A stretch of DNA of 64,000 nt from Eutreptiella sp. 'Long Island Sound 2002' (GCA_964036045.1 OZ038383.1:89251514-89315513), one strand, 5' to 3'; shown: positions 52,745 through 63,725, counted from the stretch's first letter. A program made the numbers and translations. Notes: generated by a model not told the origin, from the sequence alone.

Positions 52745-52759
52745 ATGGATGGACCGACC
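52745..52759 (+). repeat. LINE-2 target site duplication, right
   Basis: ATGGATGGACCGACC, identical to 43946-43960. Confidence 0.9.
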
Positions 52760-52934
52760 ATCCCCAACCCTTATGGCCACGGTTTTTGTTTTTCTCGATG
52801 TTGCCCTGTTTCAGCAGTCTGCGGGCCACGATTGAAAGCGTAGCGCCCGTGTCCAAGACAGCCTTGTAGACCTGGTCACCGATTTCCACGGTGATCCATA
52901 AAACCAAATCCTCATCTTCGGAGCCACCCCCCTA
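52760..52934 (-). pseudogene. pol: Gypsy-2 Pol start: protease active site
   Basis: Minus frame DLVLWITVEIGDQVYKAVLD followed by TGATLSIVARRLL, the aspartic protease active site (DTGA), then the sequence runs into the duplication and LINE-2. It is in the gag frame after TGA 52937-52935. No ATG precedes the active site, as in Gypsy-1. Confidence 0.85.
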
Positions 52935-55025
52935 TCACTCTTCAGGGAACTTGACTTCAACCCCAGCAGCCTGCAGGCACTTAGAGTGCCAGTTTGGGCG
53001 GCGCTTCTTGGCGTTCTCGCTGCTCTTGTCGGCGCCGCCAGCGCTGGGGGTGGAGGGGGTTGGCCGTTTTTTACCTGATGGCTCACCCTTAGGTGTGGGG
53101 TTGGGTGCCCCTCTTCCACAAGTGGGGGCGGCTGAGGACCTTCTTCCTCCACCAGGGTTACCCTTACCCTTAAAGCCTCCAGGGCTAGGGCCCCCCCCTT
53201 CAGGTCCTCCACGCTTACCGGTGGTCTTACGCTGTTCCTCTACCGCTTTCTTTAGTTTTTCGGATTCGCGGCGTTTGATGTGGCATTCATCTTCATAATG
53301 CCTCCTCTTATCGCAGTATCCGCACGTTATCGCGCAGCGGAAATGGTCTTGGTACTTTAAATCCTGACCATCTTTAGTTTTCTGCGTGCGCTTCAGCTGG
53401 AGCATACACGCACTTCGCCCATCACAGTCGGGCGCATGGCAGAGTCCATCCTTATCGTCCGTAGGACGACAGTAAAAAAGATTGGGGGCCCCTTTATCTT
53501 TGGAGGGAGGGGTTTCAGTCAAATGCTTTAGCTGCCCACCACGGCCCTTCCCAGGGTTAGAGTGGGTTCGAGGCGACCTCCCTCCAGGGGAATTCTGAGC
53601 AGGGGTCTCCTTCGCAGATGTTTGCGCAGATACTTGTCAACGTGGAGTCATTCTCCCTCTCCATGGCCCATTTGATCAACAGATCGACCAGGTCATCGTA
53701 AGAGTGCGTCAGAGATTTCCTCTTGGACGTCTCCTTGCAGTTGTCCCATGTCCTGGTGGGAATCTTCCCCACTAGCCACAGATGTGGCTCAGTCAGCCCA
53801 TAGGACGAGGGGTTCATGCGCCCCATGAGCTCTTCCAACTGCGCAAGGAAGTCGGAGACGCGTGCAGCTGTGGGGAATTCGGGGTGAGGAGGCAGCTCGT
53901 CAATCTCCGTTCGGACACTCAGGTCCGTTTCGTACACTGGAAACATTTGCTCCAGTCTTTTCAGGAAGTCGCCCCAGTTGGAGCTCTTCCTGATGGCGGT
54001 CTTAACCTGCCGCTGAAGGAATTACTTTTTGCACGATTTTTTGATGAGCGTGCATTTAGTCCGGGCATCAGTGTGTTGCTGACCCGTGAGGGGCAAAAAC
54101 TCAGAAAACTCCTCAGCCCATTCAGGCAGGCTTTTGGGATCGAACTCGGGGTGTTCGATCTGAGGGTTCGCTGTAGCGATGGCCTTCGTTCCCCTCCCTG
54201 GGACGCCTGTGTCACCTGTACCACCTGAAAGGGGTGACGGGTACACTGAGGCCAATGGGGCCAGTGCTGCCAGTCCATAGATTTTCATCTCAGCCTCTGT
54301 GGTGTCACCTACACTGCAGACAGGCACAGTTCTCACCCGAGGGTGGAAAGGGCTAGAACAGGTTTCCATTGGAGAGCTGCTGATGCCTCTGCAGCTCTTC
54401 ACATCCCTGGTTAGCAGTGCAACACCTGGGGTCATAGTAGTTGCGGGCTTCTTCGAATCAGAGAGCCCCAACTTCGTCTTGAGTGCTGCTGACAATGCAC
54501 TCAGATCTGGATCTTCATCGCCTGCACCCAGGGCCCGGGAAAGCAACTCCATGGTCTCATCGTGACCCAGCTTAGGGGCTGCTATTCGTGGGGGCAAATC
54601 TGGATCCACACTCTTGGGTTCAGGTGCCACTGCCCTGGGACTGCAGCCAGGCTTCAGGCAGTCACGATCCTTCGGTTCCCCCGGCGGCGTAGGTTTTCCA
54701 GACACCCAGTCCGGTTCCAACTCTGATGATTGGGCGGACGACGACCAGTCCTTTTTGCCGTCCCAAGTAGCTCTGCACAACGCTCCCAAAGGCGCATCCT
54801 TTCCTTTCCTTTCCTTGCCGCTCTTCTCCAGGCGTTGACCTTGGCATTGGGCACTTCGATTTCCGGGGTAGGCACAGTTTCGGACGGGGGCATCGAGGAC
54901 AAGACGGAAGCTAAGGCTGCAGCCACAGGGTCCTTGCCTTCGAGACGCCTGAGGTTCGCCCGCGTTAAGCTGGGCGCCTCAGCGTTTGCACTCGGGCGGG
55001 CTACTTCTGTATATATCTTTTTCAT
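52935..55025 (-). pseudogene. gag: Gypsy-2 Gag, frameshifted
   Basis: Starts MKKIYTEVARPSANAE at 55025. A frameshift lies near 54700-54790, a stop near 54022 and a further break near 53540. Recognisable parts: the capsid-like segment PEFDPKSLPEWAEEFSEFLP, then MFPVYETDLSVRTEIDELPP (Gypsy-1 has YPTYETDLSIRAEIQNLPVL), a CCHC knuckle CGYCDKRRHYEDEC, and a basic Gly/Lys/Pro tail ending at TGA 52937-52935. It is the diverged counterpart of Gypsy-1 Gag. Confidence 0.8.
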
Positions 55026-55228
55026 TTCTTCCGCCCCTCTTGTTCTCCTAGAGGACCAGTATCAGCGGGTACACCACTTGTAGCTGTTGGTTGTGCTCTC
55101 ACATCATCACCTTTGGACGTGGTGCTTGTGATCGGCACTGTTGTGGCACTCAGCGTGACAGACATATTCACAGTTCAGGATACAATTTTTTATTGGTGTT
55201 CTTCGTGTTCTGCTTTAGTCTTCTAGGT

Positions 55229-55244
55229 CCTTCCTCTGCTACCA
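55229..55244 (-). promoter_or_regulatory. Gypsy-2 primer-binding site
   Basis: TGGTAGCAGAGGAAGG on the minus strand, starting at the end of the 5' LTR; it is like Gypsy-1 for the first eight bases. Confidence 0.5.
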
Positions 55245-55999
55245 GGAAAGGCTTCTGGTTTGCTCACACTTGTGCTTGTTCCTTGTATTTGTTTTAGAAA
55301 GCCCTTGCTGATTTTCCACAACTCCAAATGAAGTCCACACCAAGGTAATGTAGAGCAAGTCCAGGCACCGGATCCATCAAATCAGGATAAGTCCTTCCAC
55401 AATCAAAACATGTGTAACAAAGAGGGGCTGCAGATAGCCAAACATAGATCCAAATACCATGCTCCAATGGTTTATGAACAGATTAGATGATTTTGTGTAA
55501 AACCTGGCAAGACTCAGGCCTCCAAGATAGCACCATGCACTTCATGTGCACTCTTTTGGATGAAATGGAGTTGGTTAGGAATCTGGAGCATAGGAGTTAG
55601 GCCAGACACAGGATATGGCTTGGCCAGCAAGGCCAAGCAACTGAATTCAGAAACAGTTAAAAGGTAGAACCAAACTAAGTGGTAGAATTAGTTGACTATA
55701 GGGGTCTTCAGGTGGGGGACCACTAGGCTTAACCTACAAGGCCTTAGGCATGAAGTGCCTACTCTTTTTCGGTATTACCTCCATTAAGGAAGATACCTCC
55801 ACTCAGTTGAGTACTAGGGGTGAACTTCATGGGGCGCTAGATTTATAACCCTAGTTACTTTGAGAAAGTGTACTTCAAAACTTGAAAAGAATGATAAAAA
55901 TGATTAAGTTAGTCTCAACATCAACAAAAGGATCTTGGGGGGGGGGCTTGGCCTGGATCACGCCCCCCAAGAAAGACATGGCACTGACTTTTTCTTACT
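55244..55999 (-). repeat. Gypsy-2 5' LTR
   Basis: 756 bp, partner of 35859-36594. Plus-strand ends AGGAAAG...CTTACT. It is followed by a C run that may hold the CCCCC duplication. Confidence 0.88.
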
Positions 56000-56007
56000 C
56001 CCCCCCC

Positions 56008-58296
56008 TGAGACCTCGAAGAGGTATCACTCATCTGCGTGGGCGCCGCAATGTCGAAGACTGGACAAAGAATTGGCAGAAAAGGAAAAAAAGCTTTTTCT
56101 GGACCTCGACATGTGCTGGTTTCCTGAAACATAATACTTGTTGAGACCATCAGACCCGGGTCGAGTCCAGGGAACACCTGTCATCAGCGCCTATTCACAC
56201 GCCGTGTTCGACTTTGCGACCGTGTCTTGGTCGAAGCTGCAGGAGCCTCGCCAGGGTACGGCGCAACCCTCAGCAATGTAGTGAGCTGGTCGAGATACCA
56301 TAATACAGGGACACAGACATGGAGGCTACCGTCCTGCAAACATACAACCAACAGGACTGTACATCTGTCGGATCGACAGGTCATATTAAGTCAGTCGACG
56401 CCATTACACGGCATCCTGTTTCTCGAATCAGCAGTCCGTATTCCACAGCAACGTGGACGATACCTTCACGCGAAGTCGACAAACTTTGTGCACTTTCTTC
56501 AGCGTATCGACGCTAGCCATGAACTTGAAGGCATGATGGCCGGTGTAATGTCGACAGGTATCGCTCTCGAAGGCGTGTTTCTGAATCAGGACGCCAGATC
56601 GATGATTGATCAAACGAAGATTGGGATCACCAGGCCGGCCGTCGACAGGGCACTTGTACTGGAATGGGGAGACATGCTCACGGACAAGAGCTCGAAGTTG
56701 TCCCGGTGTTTGCCACTTCGCGGTATAGAAATCCAAAAAGCTCGGCTGCTGCCAGATGGTTGGCTTCCATAGATCCGTTCGACGAGTGGTCTGGAAGATC
56801 TGTGCGTCGTTGCAGCCAGTGGTCCAACGGCACTTCTGCCTGGAACCAGAACCGGTTCTATCGCTGTGATAAACCTGACCAGTTCCCGTGTCGACTCGCC
56901 ACAACGGGGTGTCGGCAATCGAGAGCCTCCGCGCAACAATGATCGCGCTGACGTGGTCGTCACCAGGACCGAGGGTGTATCCATCAATGATCTCCACAGT
57001 GTCTGTTTGACAATCGGCTTGAAGTCAACCGAGATGTTGATGCACCCCGTGTCCGTCGGCGGGAGTATTCTGTAGGGCGAATTAAACCGCCTCTGCAGTC
57101 ACCGAGCTCGAGGACGTGTCGACAATGACAGCGTCGGAGACTTGGTGTCTACGGAGTACATTCCATCGATGGGCAGCTTGGAAGTCGGTCTCTATCAGCG
57201 AGAGGAACTTGAACATCGGCACATCGATATGATGTTGATAAGCGTTCGAATCTGCCGGCAAGAACTGCAGATCGACAGAATCCTGATGAAACGCGTTGCT
57301 CGCAGCCCAACTGCCGGACTTCAGCTCCCCTCGGTCGTGGACATCAACATCTCATCGATAAAAAACCTCTGGACGCCAGTACTGTCCGGCGTCATATGCA
57401 CCTTCCGAGAGGGACATGACATACTTTAAAGTTCTCAGGCGTCGGTTCAGATCTGTGCAATCTTCGAAAGGGAAAAGGTTCATATACCTTTCGTTGGTCG
57501 GTGGAAGACGTGCGACCCTCTGGATTTCCTTTTCGAAGTCGTGGTATCTGACTTGCCCATGGCTGGTCCGGTAGATTGTCGCCAGCTGGACCAAATCCAT
57601 TCATGCCCCAGGTACGACCGCATTGTAGGGGTACAGACCAGTCGACTGTCTCAATCGATGATATTCTTGCAGCCTGATGATGAGGTCCTGGGCTCGAACC
57701 GGGGCACATTGTTACCTCTTGTACCCAAGTCGAACGGTACCTCGGAGGCCTCGAAGTTGGTGTCGTTGAAGGAGCAAGTCAATTGTATACTGAGAAAGGG
57801 GGCGCGGTCTTCAAATAGCCTATCGTTAGTTTGACAAAATTTCATGAGGTCCAAAATGAGCCCAGGAATCGACATAGCTGATGGAGCCGATCGACGCATC
57901 TTCCGTACATCCCAGAAACGTCGGTATTTGAAGAACAGGTCGATTCCGTCGGCGACATGGATCAGATCGTCGATCCCGCAAATCTCGGCAGTGCATGCGA
58001 TTCAGACGTGTGATCTGGCTGGGCACCTCGTCCTCCACGAGGTTCTTTCTGAACCTCCAAACGAATTCCTCCTCGCATTTTCGCCAGTCGACGAGAGCTA
58101 ATCGAAAATTCTGACATGCCACTTCGATCTTGGGGTACCACTGGTAGCTTGGTGCGCTGCCAGGAGTTTTGTTTTTGTCAAAGAATGTGTCAGGCGTGGT
58201 TTGCATCGACTCGTAGGGAAACGGTGCTGTCTTGCGCCAGCTGTCTATGTCGACAAACTCACGCAGGTCGTAGATGCAGGCATTTGTCCTCGACAC
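56008..58296 (-). pseudogene. Unrecognised TCGA-rich coding remnant
   Basis: On the minus strand protein-like segments follow each other with few stops: YQWYPKIEVACQNFRLALVD followed by WRKCEEEFVWRFRKNL (about 58150-57990), RLFEDRAPFLSIQLTCSF (about 57810-57760), HDFEKEIQRVARLPPTNERY (about 57550), and HVSPFQYKCPVDGRPGDPNL (about 56650). The segments switch frame at least twice. Trp, Cys, Tyr and His are well represented, unlike random frames. The plus frame from 56227 is also fairly open, so the strand is not certain. I recognise no family. The stretch is unusually rich in TCGA. TE-3 appears to have landed at its right end. Confidence 0.35.
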
Positions 58297-58319
58297 CCCT
58301 AGGAACCCATTTTCTCCGG

Positions 58320-58508
58320 GGAGAGTTGCACAGAAAAATTGACGTTTGCACGCAGTTGCACTAAATGTTTGCCAGTTGTACAGAATTGCACTACAGTTGC
58401 ACACCGCAAACCCTGTGCAACACCGCTGGCGCTGTCGCCGCGTCTGCCGCCGCTGCTGCCGCATTTGAAATTTCACTAGAAATCTAGTGGCGATTCGCCA
58501 GATTTGCA
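58320..58508 (+). promoter_or_regulatory. TE-3 5' non-coding end with GTTGCAC cluster
   Basis: GTTGCAC or close forms (GTTGTAC, ATTGCAC) appear at intervals between 58325 and 58415, followed by a GC-rich patch of CCGC/GCC triplets. This is the counterpart of the TE-2 leader. Confidence 0.45.
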
Positions 58509-60463
58509 ATGGTTTTGCAAGGAAATTTTTTTCCCAAGTTCATTAGAACTACTCACGGTAGTTTTAGCAGCAAAGACTTGATGGATGACCTTGTTGCACT
58601 ATTTGACTCAACGGCGAGGGTACGGCCTTATTGGATCGCCTCAATGCAGGCATCAATAAGCAAAAAAGTTACAAGGAACGTGCAGAGGACGCCATTCGGC
58701 AGGTTTATACACCTGCTGAGGCTGTCAGCCTCGGTTTGGAGCTTCAAATGCCAAAAGAAAGGTTATGTTTATTGCTATGTCGCTTTTTTGCGTTATTGAT
58801 GCATTGTGCAACCGCCTCTCGTGGTGTGCAAGTGACCACTTGCACACTTTCGAAGCCATATCATCCTCATACATCGTCTAATGTGGTCATTCACTCCATT
58901 CAGCATACATACATACTCTAACTTGCACAATAGGACACCGTATAACACCACAATGATAAAAATAGTGCGATAATGGCAATGTTACGCTTTGTGCAAACAT
59001 GTGTGCAAGTAGTTTATTGCACCGTTAGCACACGGCTGCACTTGTGCGACTACCAATATAAACCTCTTCCTTTCTAGGTGCAAGAACCTTTTTCTGTTGG
59101 GTATCCAAGCTTGGCAACGATGGGAAGGAGCCCCTCCGCGCAAATTTGCAGCACCCCTTTCCATCGTTGGAGGCTTTCAAGATTGCTTGGCGGCAGCTTG
59201 AAAGCAAGCAAATCCTAGTCCAAAGCGATCATAATGGGAAGGTAGGTGTCCGTTGGGATCTTGACGAGTTCTTTAAGTAGATCTCAACTCAAGATGATAT
59301 ACTTGATACCATGACGTTCCCTCTTTTGGACGGGGAACGTCCATATGTTTTGATCGTTAGGGGTGATGGTGTCCCTTGTGGATCTTCCCCTTGGGTGCAA
59401 TTGGCCATTGGGTTTGCCAACCATGGTCAAAAGGCGCACACCCCAGCTTCTAATTGGACCATCGATGTCGCCCTCACAAGTGAGCACGGCATCGATGCTC
59501 TACGTGAAATTTTTTCAAAGACTTTGGAGGCAATCGAAATTATTATAAACACCGGAAGGATCCTCATTCGTCAAAAATGGTGTCCTGCCCGAGTCATGTT
59601 TGGTGGTGACTCCCCATGGCTCCGGAAAGTTATAGGAATTTTAGCCCACTTTCGTATCGGGAGTATTTGTACTTATGCGGTGTGGTGTGACCTCAAGGCA
59701 AAGTGGGAGGACCGAAAGTCGCGGCGTTCACCCAAGAGTGACAAAACATTATATAAACGTTGTAAGAAGGGGTTGGATTGTACCAACGACAAAGGATGTG
59801 TGAGCCAACCCTTGTTGCATATAGAGGAACGGTTCAATTTTGTGGTTATGTGCATATTACACCTTGTTATTCGGGTCGGTTACTACCTCACCAAATTTAT
59901 TAGGAAGAAGTGTAAGGACCTTCCGCCAGCCACTAGGTATCGTGTTCAAGATCGCCTCAATCGTGCCAAGACCAAAAATTAGTCTCAAGGGCCATGCCCC
60001 TCCGGATGGGGAAGAGACATAGCTCTTGTTGGCAAACTGGCGTCATATTGGCAAGGCCATGAAGCTCCCAAACCATGTCCTTGATGTGGTTGTACAAATG
60101 GCTTATTTACTTACCGCTCTACAAAGTTGGGAGTTCAATTTGAACGCCCTCAATTGTAAATACATGGCAAAGAAGTTCAAACGGACAATTTGTCCTACCA
60201 TTCCATCGCCATATTTGTTATGGCTACAATATGATGCTCTCGAGGTTCCCAAAAATTTGCATCCTCGGAGTTGCGGTATGTTTAGCGGCGACATTGTCGA
60301 GTCGCTAAACTACGTCTTCAAGGACCATTTTTTGTGCTCTTCGGCAGGGGAAGGAGGGAAAGCGACTCGAAGGGTACACGACACGCGCCTCGTGATGCAA
60401 GCGCTAGAACGTCCCTTCCTCGCCAAGGAGATGCCTTGATGGCAACGTGCAAATGCTGATTAG
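58509..60463 (+). pseudogene. TE-3 transposase-like gene
   Basis: Exon 1 is 58509-58761 (one frameshift, ending QMPKER); exon 2 is 59078-60463, ending at TAG. Conserved blocks: VRGDGVPCGSSPW, FGGDSPWLRK, CTNDKGC, MCILHLVIR, and GDIVESLNYVFKDHF near 60290. The Asp, Asp, CxxH and Glu candidates are all intact. Breaks: a frameshift in exon 1, stops near 59200-59280, a frameshift near 59980, and TGA (60436-60438) replacing the Arg of the TE-1/TE-2 LPRW/MPRW end. Start chosen by alignment of exon 1. Confidence 0.7.
58762..59077 (+). other. TE-3 transposase intron 1
   Basis: Donor AAAG|GTTATG and acceptor TTTCTAG|GTGCAAG, 316 bp. GTGCAAC and TTGCACA motifs occur near both ends (58800-58850 and 58990-59050), the same arrangement as GTTCAAC in TE-2. 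Confidence 0.65.
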
Positions 60464-60655
60464 GTGTGTGTGTTCCTTTTGCATGTCATCTAGTCGCCGA
60501 TTGGACTGAAATGTGTTATGACATGTGCATGTGTCCCGTACGCCGTACGCCGACCGTGGGCAAGTCTTGTGCAAGTGGTGTGCAACTTGTGCAACTTGGT
60601 TGTTGCATTGTGCAACCACAAGTTGCACACTCTGTTCCCATCTGTCTTTCTGTAG
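60464..60655 (+). other. TE-3 intron between transposase and second gene
   Basis: Donor TAG|GTGTGT begins directly after the transposase stop codon; acceptor TTTCTGTAG ends at 60655. The 3' half holds TGTGCAACTTGTGCAACTTG and TTGTGCAACCACAAGTTGCA. Confidence 0.6.
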
Positions 60656-61522
60656 CCGTTGCGCATGGGCGACAATGGACCAACAACTCCAACAACTCCA
60701 ACAACTGCCACAACTCCCGCAAGCAAGCGTGAGTGGAAGCGCTAGAGCGTCAAGTAGACTTGTACAAGCAAGTAGGAGTGGGAGTGCGTCAACGAGTACT
60801 GGGCTTACAACGCCAAAGGAGCCGCAAGTTGATGAGCAACCGGGCAATAGGCCAACCGAGCAACCCAGCCCGCTTCGATTGCAACCCCACTTCCCCTGTA
60901 AAAGCGAGTTGTTGTTGCTCCATAGTTGTCACATGGACGCCCCGCTCACCGATGAAAGTTTGGAATTGCGCTTGCTCCGTCATGTGACGCCAAAATATTT
61001 GTATCGGCGCGCGTTGTATCGTTGGCTCAAGAAGTGCAGGCAAATTGACCCCGGGGGAATTATTACGTATCCGTGGCAAACCTCCGCCCTCACCGCCACA
61101 CGGCCGAGTGATTCGAAAATCGTGAGGATTGGCCTCCCAGGCTGAAGCATGCATGGTGCTTAGCGAGGCCGCCTTGTATGCCCTATTCATGGTGTGGCAA
61201 AAGGCAGGGTTGGGAGAGGCCATTGCAGCCAAGTGGGTCAGCGGCAGCAACCAAAAAAGGCCGTGCCGGCGGCTACGGACATGGGCACGGCCCACGGTTG
61301 TTTTTCAACGATGTCGCTGGAATTTCGGAAGAAGTGTATGATGTTCACAACGCTGGAGTATACGGCACGTCACCCGCATCATTATTGGTGGCCGGCGCAA
61401 CAATTTCGGGAGGCAATAGGTGCACAGCGAAAGCCGTTGAAGCAGTGGCACACTCAGGTGGACCGCCAACAACACCGAGTCCTCTGATTGGGATGGCGCC
61501 CACGTACACCCCCGTTGAAAAG

Positions 61523-61794
61523 GTATGCAACTGGTGTGGAACTGTGTGCAAGTGCCAAGTTGCACACACTCCATGTGTCAATGATCGTAGGAGGTGTGGG
61601 TAGGGGGCCCATGGTGCAACGAGGGTGATGTTTAGCATTGATTTGTTTGTTGCACGTCAATCGAATGCCCCATTTAGGGTCTCATGCATGAATTCGTTTA
61701 TTTTCGCTATGGATTTGCCGAGTGTATGTGAACGCAACGTTGTTTTGCAACCACACACTTCCACACCTTGCACTTGTGCGATCGCCCTTCACAA
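61523..61794 (+). other. TE-3 second-gene intron 1, acceptor lacks AG
   Basis: Donor AAAG|GTATGC. By alignment with TE-2 the next exon starts CTCACGGCGATGG at 61795, but the preceding bases are CACAA. An AG-to-AA change would explain it. Motifs TGTGCAAG and GTTGCACA lie near the donor. Confidence 0.5.
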
Positions 61795-62756
61795 CTCACG
61801 GCGATGGACATGCCGACCGCTATGTTCGTTTGCCACAAGCGTGGCCCCAGTGTGATTGTGAGTGGAGTGTGGCCACCGATGCCGATTGAAGAATCGCAGC
61901 TCATCATGGATCCAAGAAAGGTGGAGGAATTTAGGAAGAAGTGGAAGAAAGATATGAACGCCGCTGTACTGGAGTTTGACGAGAGCGTGGGAAGCCCGGA
62001 TCAAGCGACCAAAACGCAACCACGAGTCTGGTTGGACAACGCCGTGCCTCACCTCCCTTCCCCACCTGAGGTTCCATTGGATTTGGCAACGACACAACAA
62101 CGGGTCCGGTTGAAGAACGCCGTGCCTCACCTCCCTTCCCCACCTCAGTTTACATTGGATTTGGCAATGAAGCTCGAGGAAAAGTTTGAGAACGATAGTG
62201 GATTGGGCAACCCCATTGTGGATGAGAGTGATTGGGCACCCACTATGGAACAAAAACCAATGAAGAGACAGAAGCAAGAGAAGAGCGCACCCCCATGGCC
62301 ACCGCCCGTTCCGCAAGGAGGAAGCCAAAAAGCATCCCACCTGTCGCCGAAGATGATGTTGCTCAAAGCCAAACACGCATTGAAGGAGCGTGTGGCCACC
62401 AAGGCCACCAAGAAGACCAAGAAGAAAAAAGATGGGCGTGGGGCAAACTCTACCAAACAGAAAAGAGACTTGCGGTGGAGTCGGATAGCGATACCATGTC
62501 CGAAAGTCAGGCACACGAGGAGAAGCCCACACCGAAGAAAAAGAAAAGAGACAGAGGCAAGAGCCTACAACCGAAAGCGCCAAAGAACAAGAAAAACGCA
62601 CGAGCGAATGTACCGCCACAGGCACAAGCACGGCAAAATAATGAGAGCTCGAACCAAGATCCAAAGGATGTGGAGAGCCCAAACGAAGCAAGTGACCATG
62701 GCACTCCACATGCAAATGAGGCGGCCGCACCCGAAAAAGCCACATCCGCTGCCGAG

Positions 62757-62897
62757 GTCTGGCACCGTCGTGTTTACTCGCATTCCATGTTACGTAGCTT
62801 GTGCAACTAGTGTGCAACCCTTGTGCAATTTGTGCAAGCACTCACTTTCGCGCGGTTGCACACACCTGCACGCCGGTTGCACATCTTACCCTCGTAG
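62757..62897 (+). other. TE-3 second-gene intron 2
   Basis: Donor CGAG|GTCTGG, acceptor CCTCGTAG, 141 bp. It is packed with GTGCAAC and GTTGCAC motifs (62812-62885). Position and phase match TE-2 intron 32871-32958. Confidence 0.6.
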
Positions 62898-63725
62898 GAG
62901 GTGGCGCGGCAACGGCAGAAGGAGGCCGCGGACAAGCGTGCGGAGGCGTGCAAGAAGTTTGGCCTTCTGCCCGGTTGTTGTGTACAATGGTGCTTATTGG
63001 AAGGACCGAAGAGAGGCTACCGACGCGCCGTCGGTCGCAAAACAGAACCTCAGAAATGCGACAAGTAACCGAAAAAAGGCCAAGAGTTGGTCCGAATCCC
63101 ACCGCAATGAAAATATGATGAGGAGGAGGTGGCAAACGTTGTGTGGTCCGTACGCGGCGTCCTGGGAAAGACCTCATTTACAAACGAAGACGACGCTGTG
63201 CAAGCGCTCAAAAAGATGAACGAGGGGCACAAGGACAAGCGCATTGGCAAGAAGGATAATGCGAATGACGAAGTGACGGAAGCCACCGAGGACAAAGAAA
63301 GGGAGAAGGTGACAGATGCCGAGGCCAAGTGAGGTGGTGACGAGCCCAATGGTGATGGCATTGCCGAGTCAAGTGGGGCTGGCGACCCTTCACATGGCCA
63401 AGGCGTGATGGAGCCCAACGGTGACGGTGACGGTGACGCGGGAAAAATCGACCGAGGGGAGTCCCCACCCAAGCCCGATGAGAGAATTGTGTGTACCGAC
63501 AAAAAGTGAGGTACCAAGGAAGTGGATCAACCAAAGGAAGATGGAGAGCAAGGAGCAGAGGCAAAGCCTACAGAGGATGTCAATGACAACCCCGCCACCC
63601 CAAGTGACACGAGTGTGGCTGTGGCGCAAGAGGGGAAGAGCGATGAGGCCTCCAAGACGAACACGCCGAACAAGGAGAGTATGGCTGCAACACAAAAGGG
63701 ATGGAGCTCGCCACCTCCGCAATGA

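Larger units (their letters stand above)
35859..55999 (-). mobile_element. Gypsy-2: older Ty3/gypsy element hosting LINE-2
   Basis: Read leftwards: 5' LTR (55999-55244), primer-binding site, broken gag, TGA, start of pol, LINE-2 insertion, rest of pol, long 3' untranslated region, polypurine tract, 3' LTR (36594-35859). Without LINE-2 and one copy of its duplication it is about 11.3 kb, close to Gypsy-1. LTRs are 736 and 756 bp with many differences, so it is old. A CCCCC duplication is possible at both sides. It shares the domain order, HIDD active site and 3' hairpins with Gypsy-1 but is clearly diverged. Confidence 0.88.
60675..63725 (+). pseudogene. TE-3 second gene
   Basis: Exons 60675-61522, 61795-62756 and 62898-63725. 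The start MDQQLQQLQQLPQLPQ at 60675 was chosen over the ATG at 60665 because only it leads into the conserved block HVTPKYLYRRALYRWLKK. Next come HGHGPRLFFN...VAGATISGGN, then exon 2 MFVCHKRGPSVIVSGVWPPM and a tandem repeat of about 20 residues (NAVPHLPSPP twice, near 62040 and 62115), then Lys-rich and acidic stretches. Two frameshifts in exon 1, one near 62430, and stops in exon 3. The intron before exon 2 ends CACAA, not AG. Function unknown. Confidence 0.6.

Noticed and set aside
56227-57429. Plus-strand open frame in the TCGA-rich region as the gene
   Set aside because: It has only two stops, but the minus strand gives more protein-like composition and continues to 58296; the plus frame is probably its shadow, though I am not certain.
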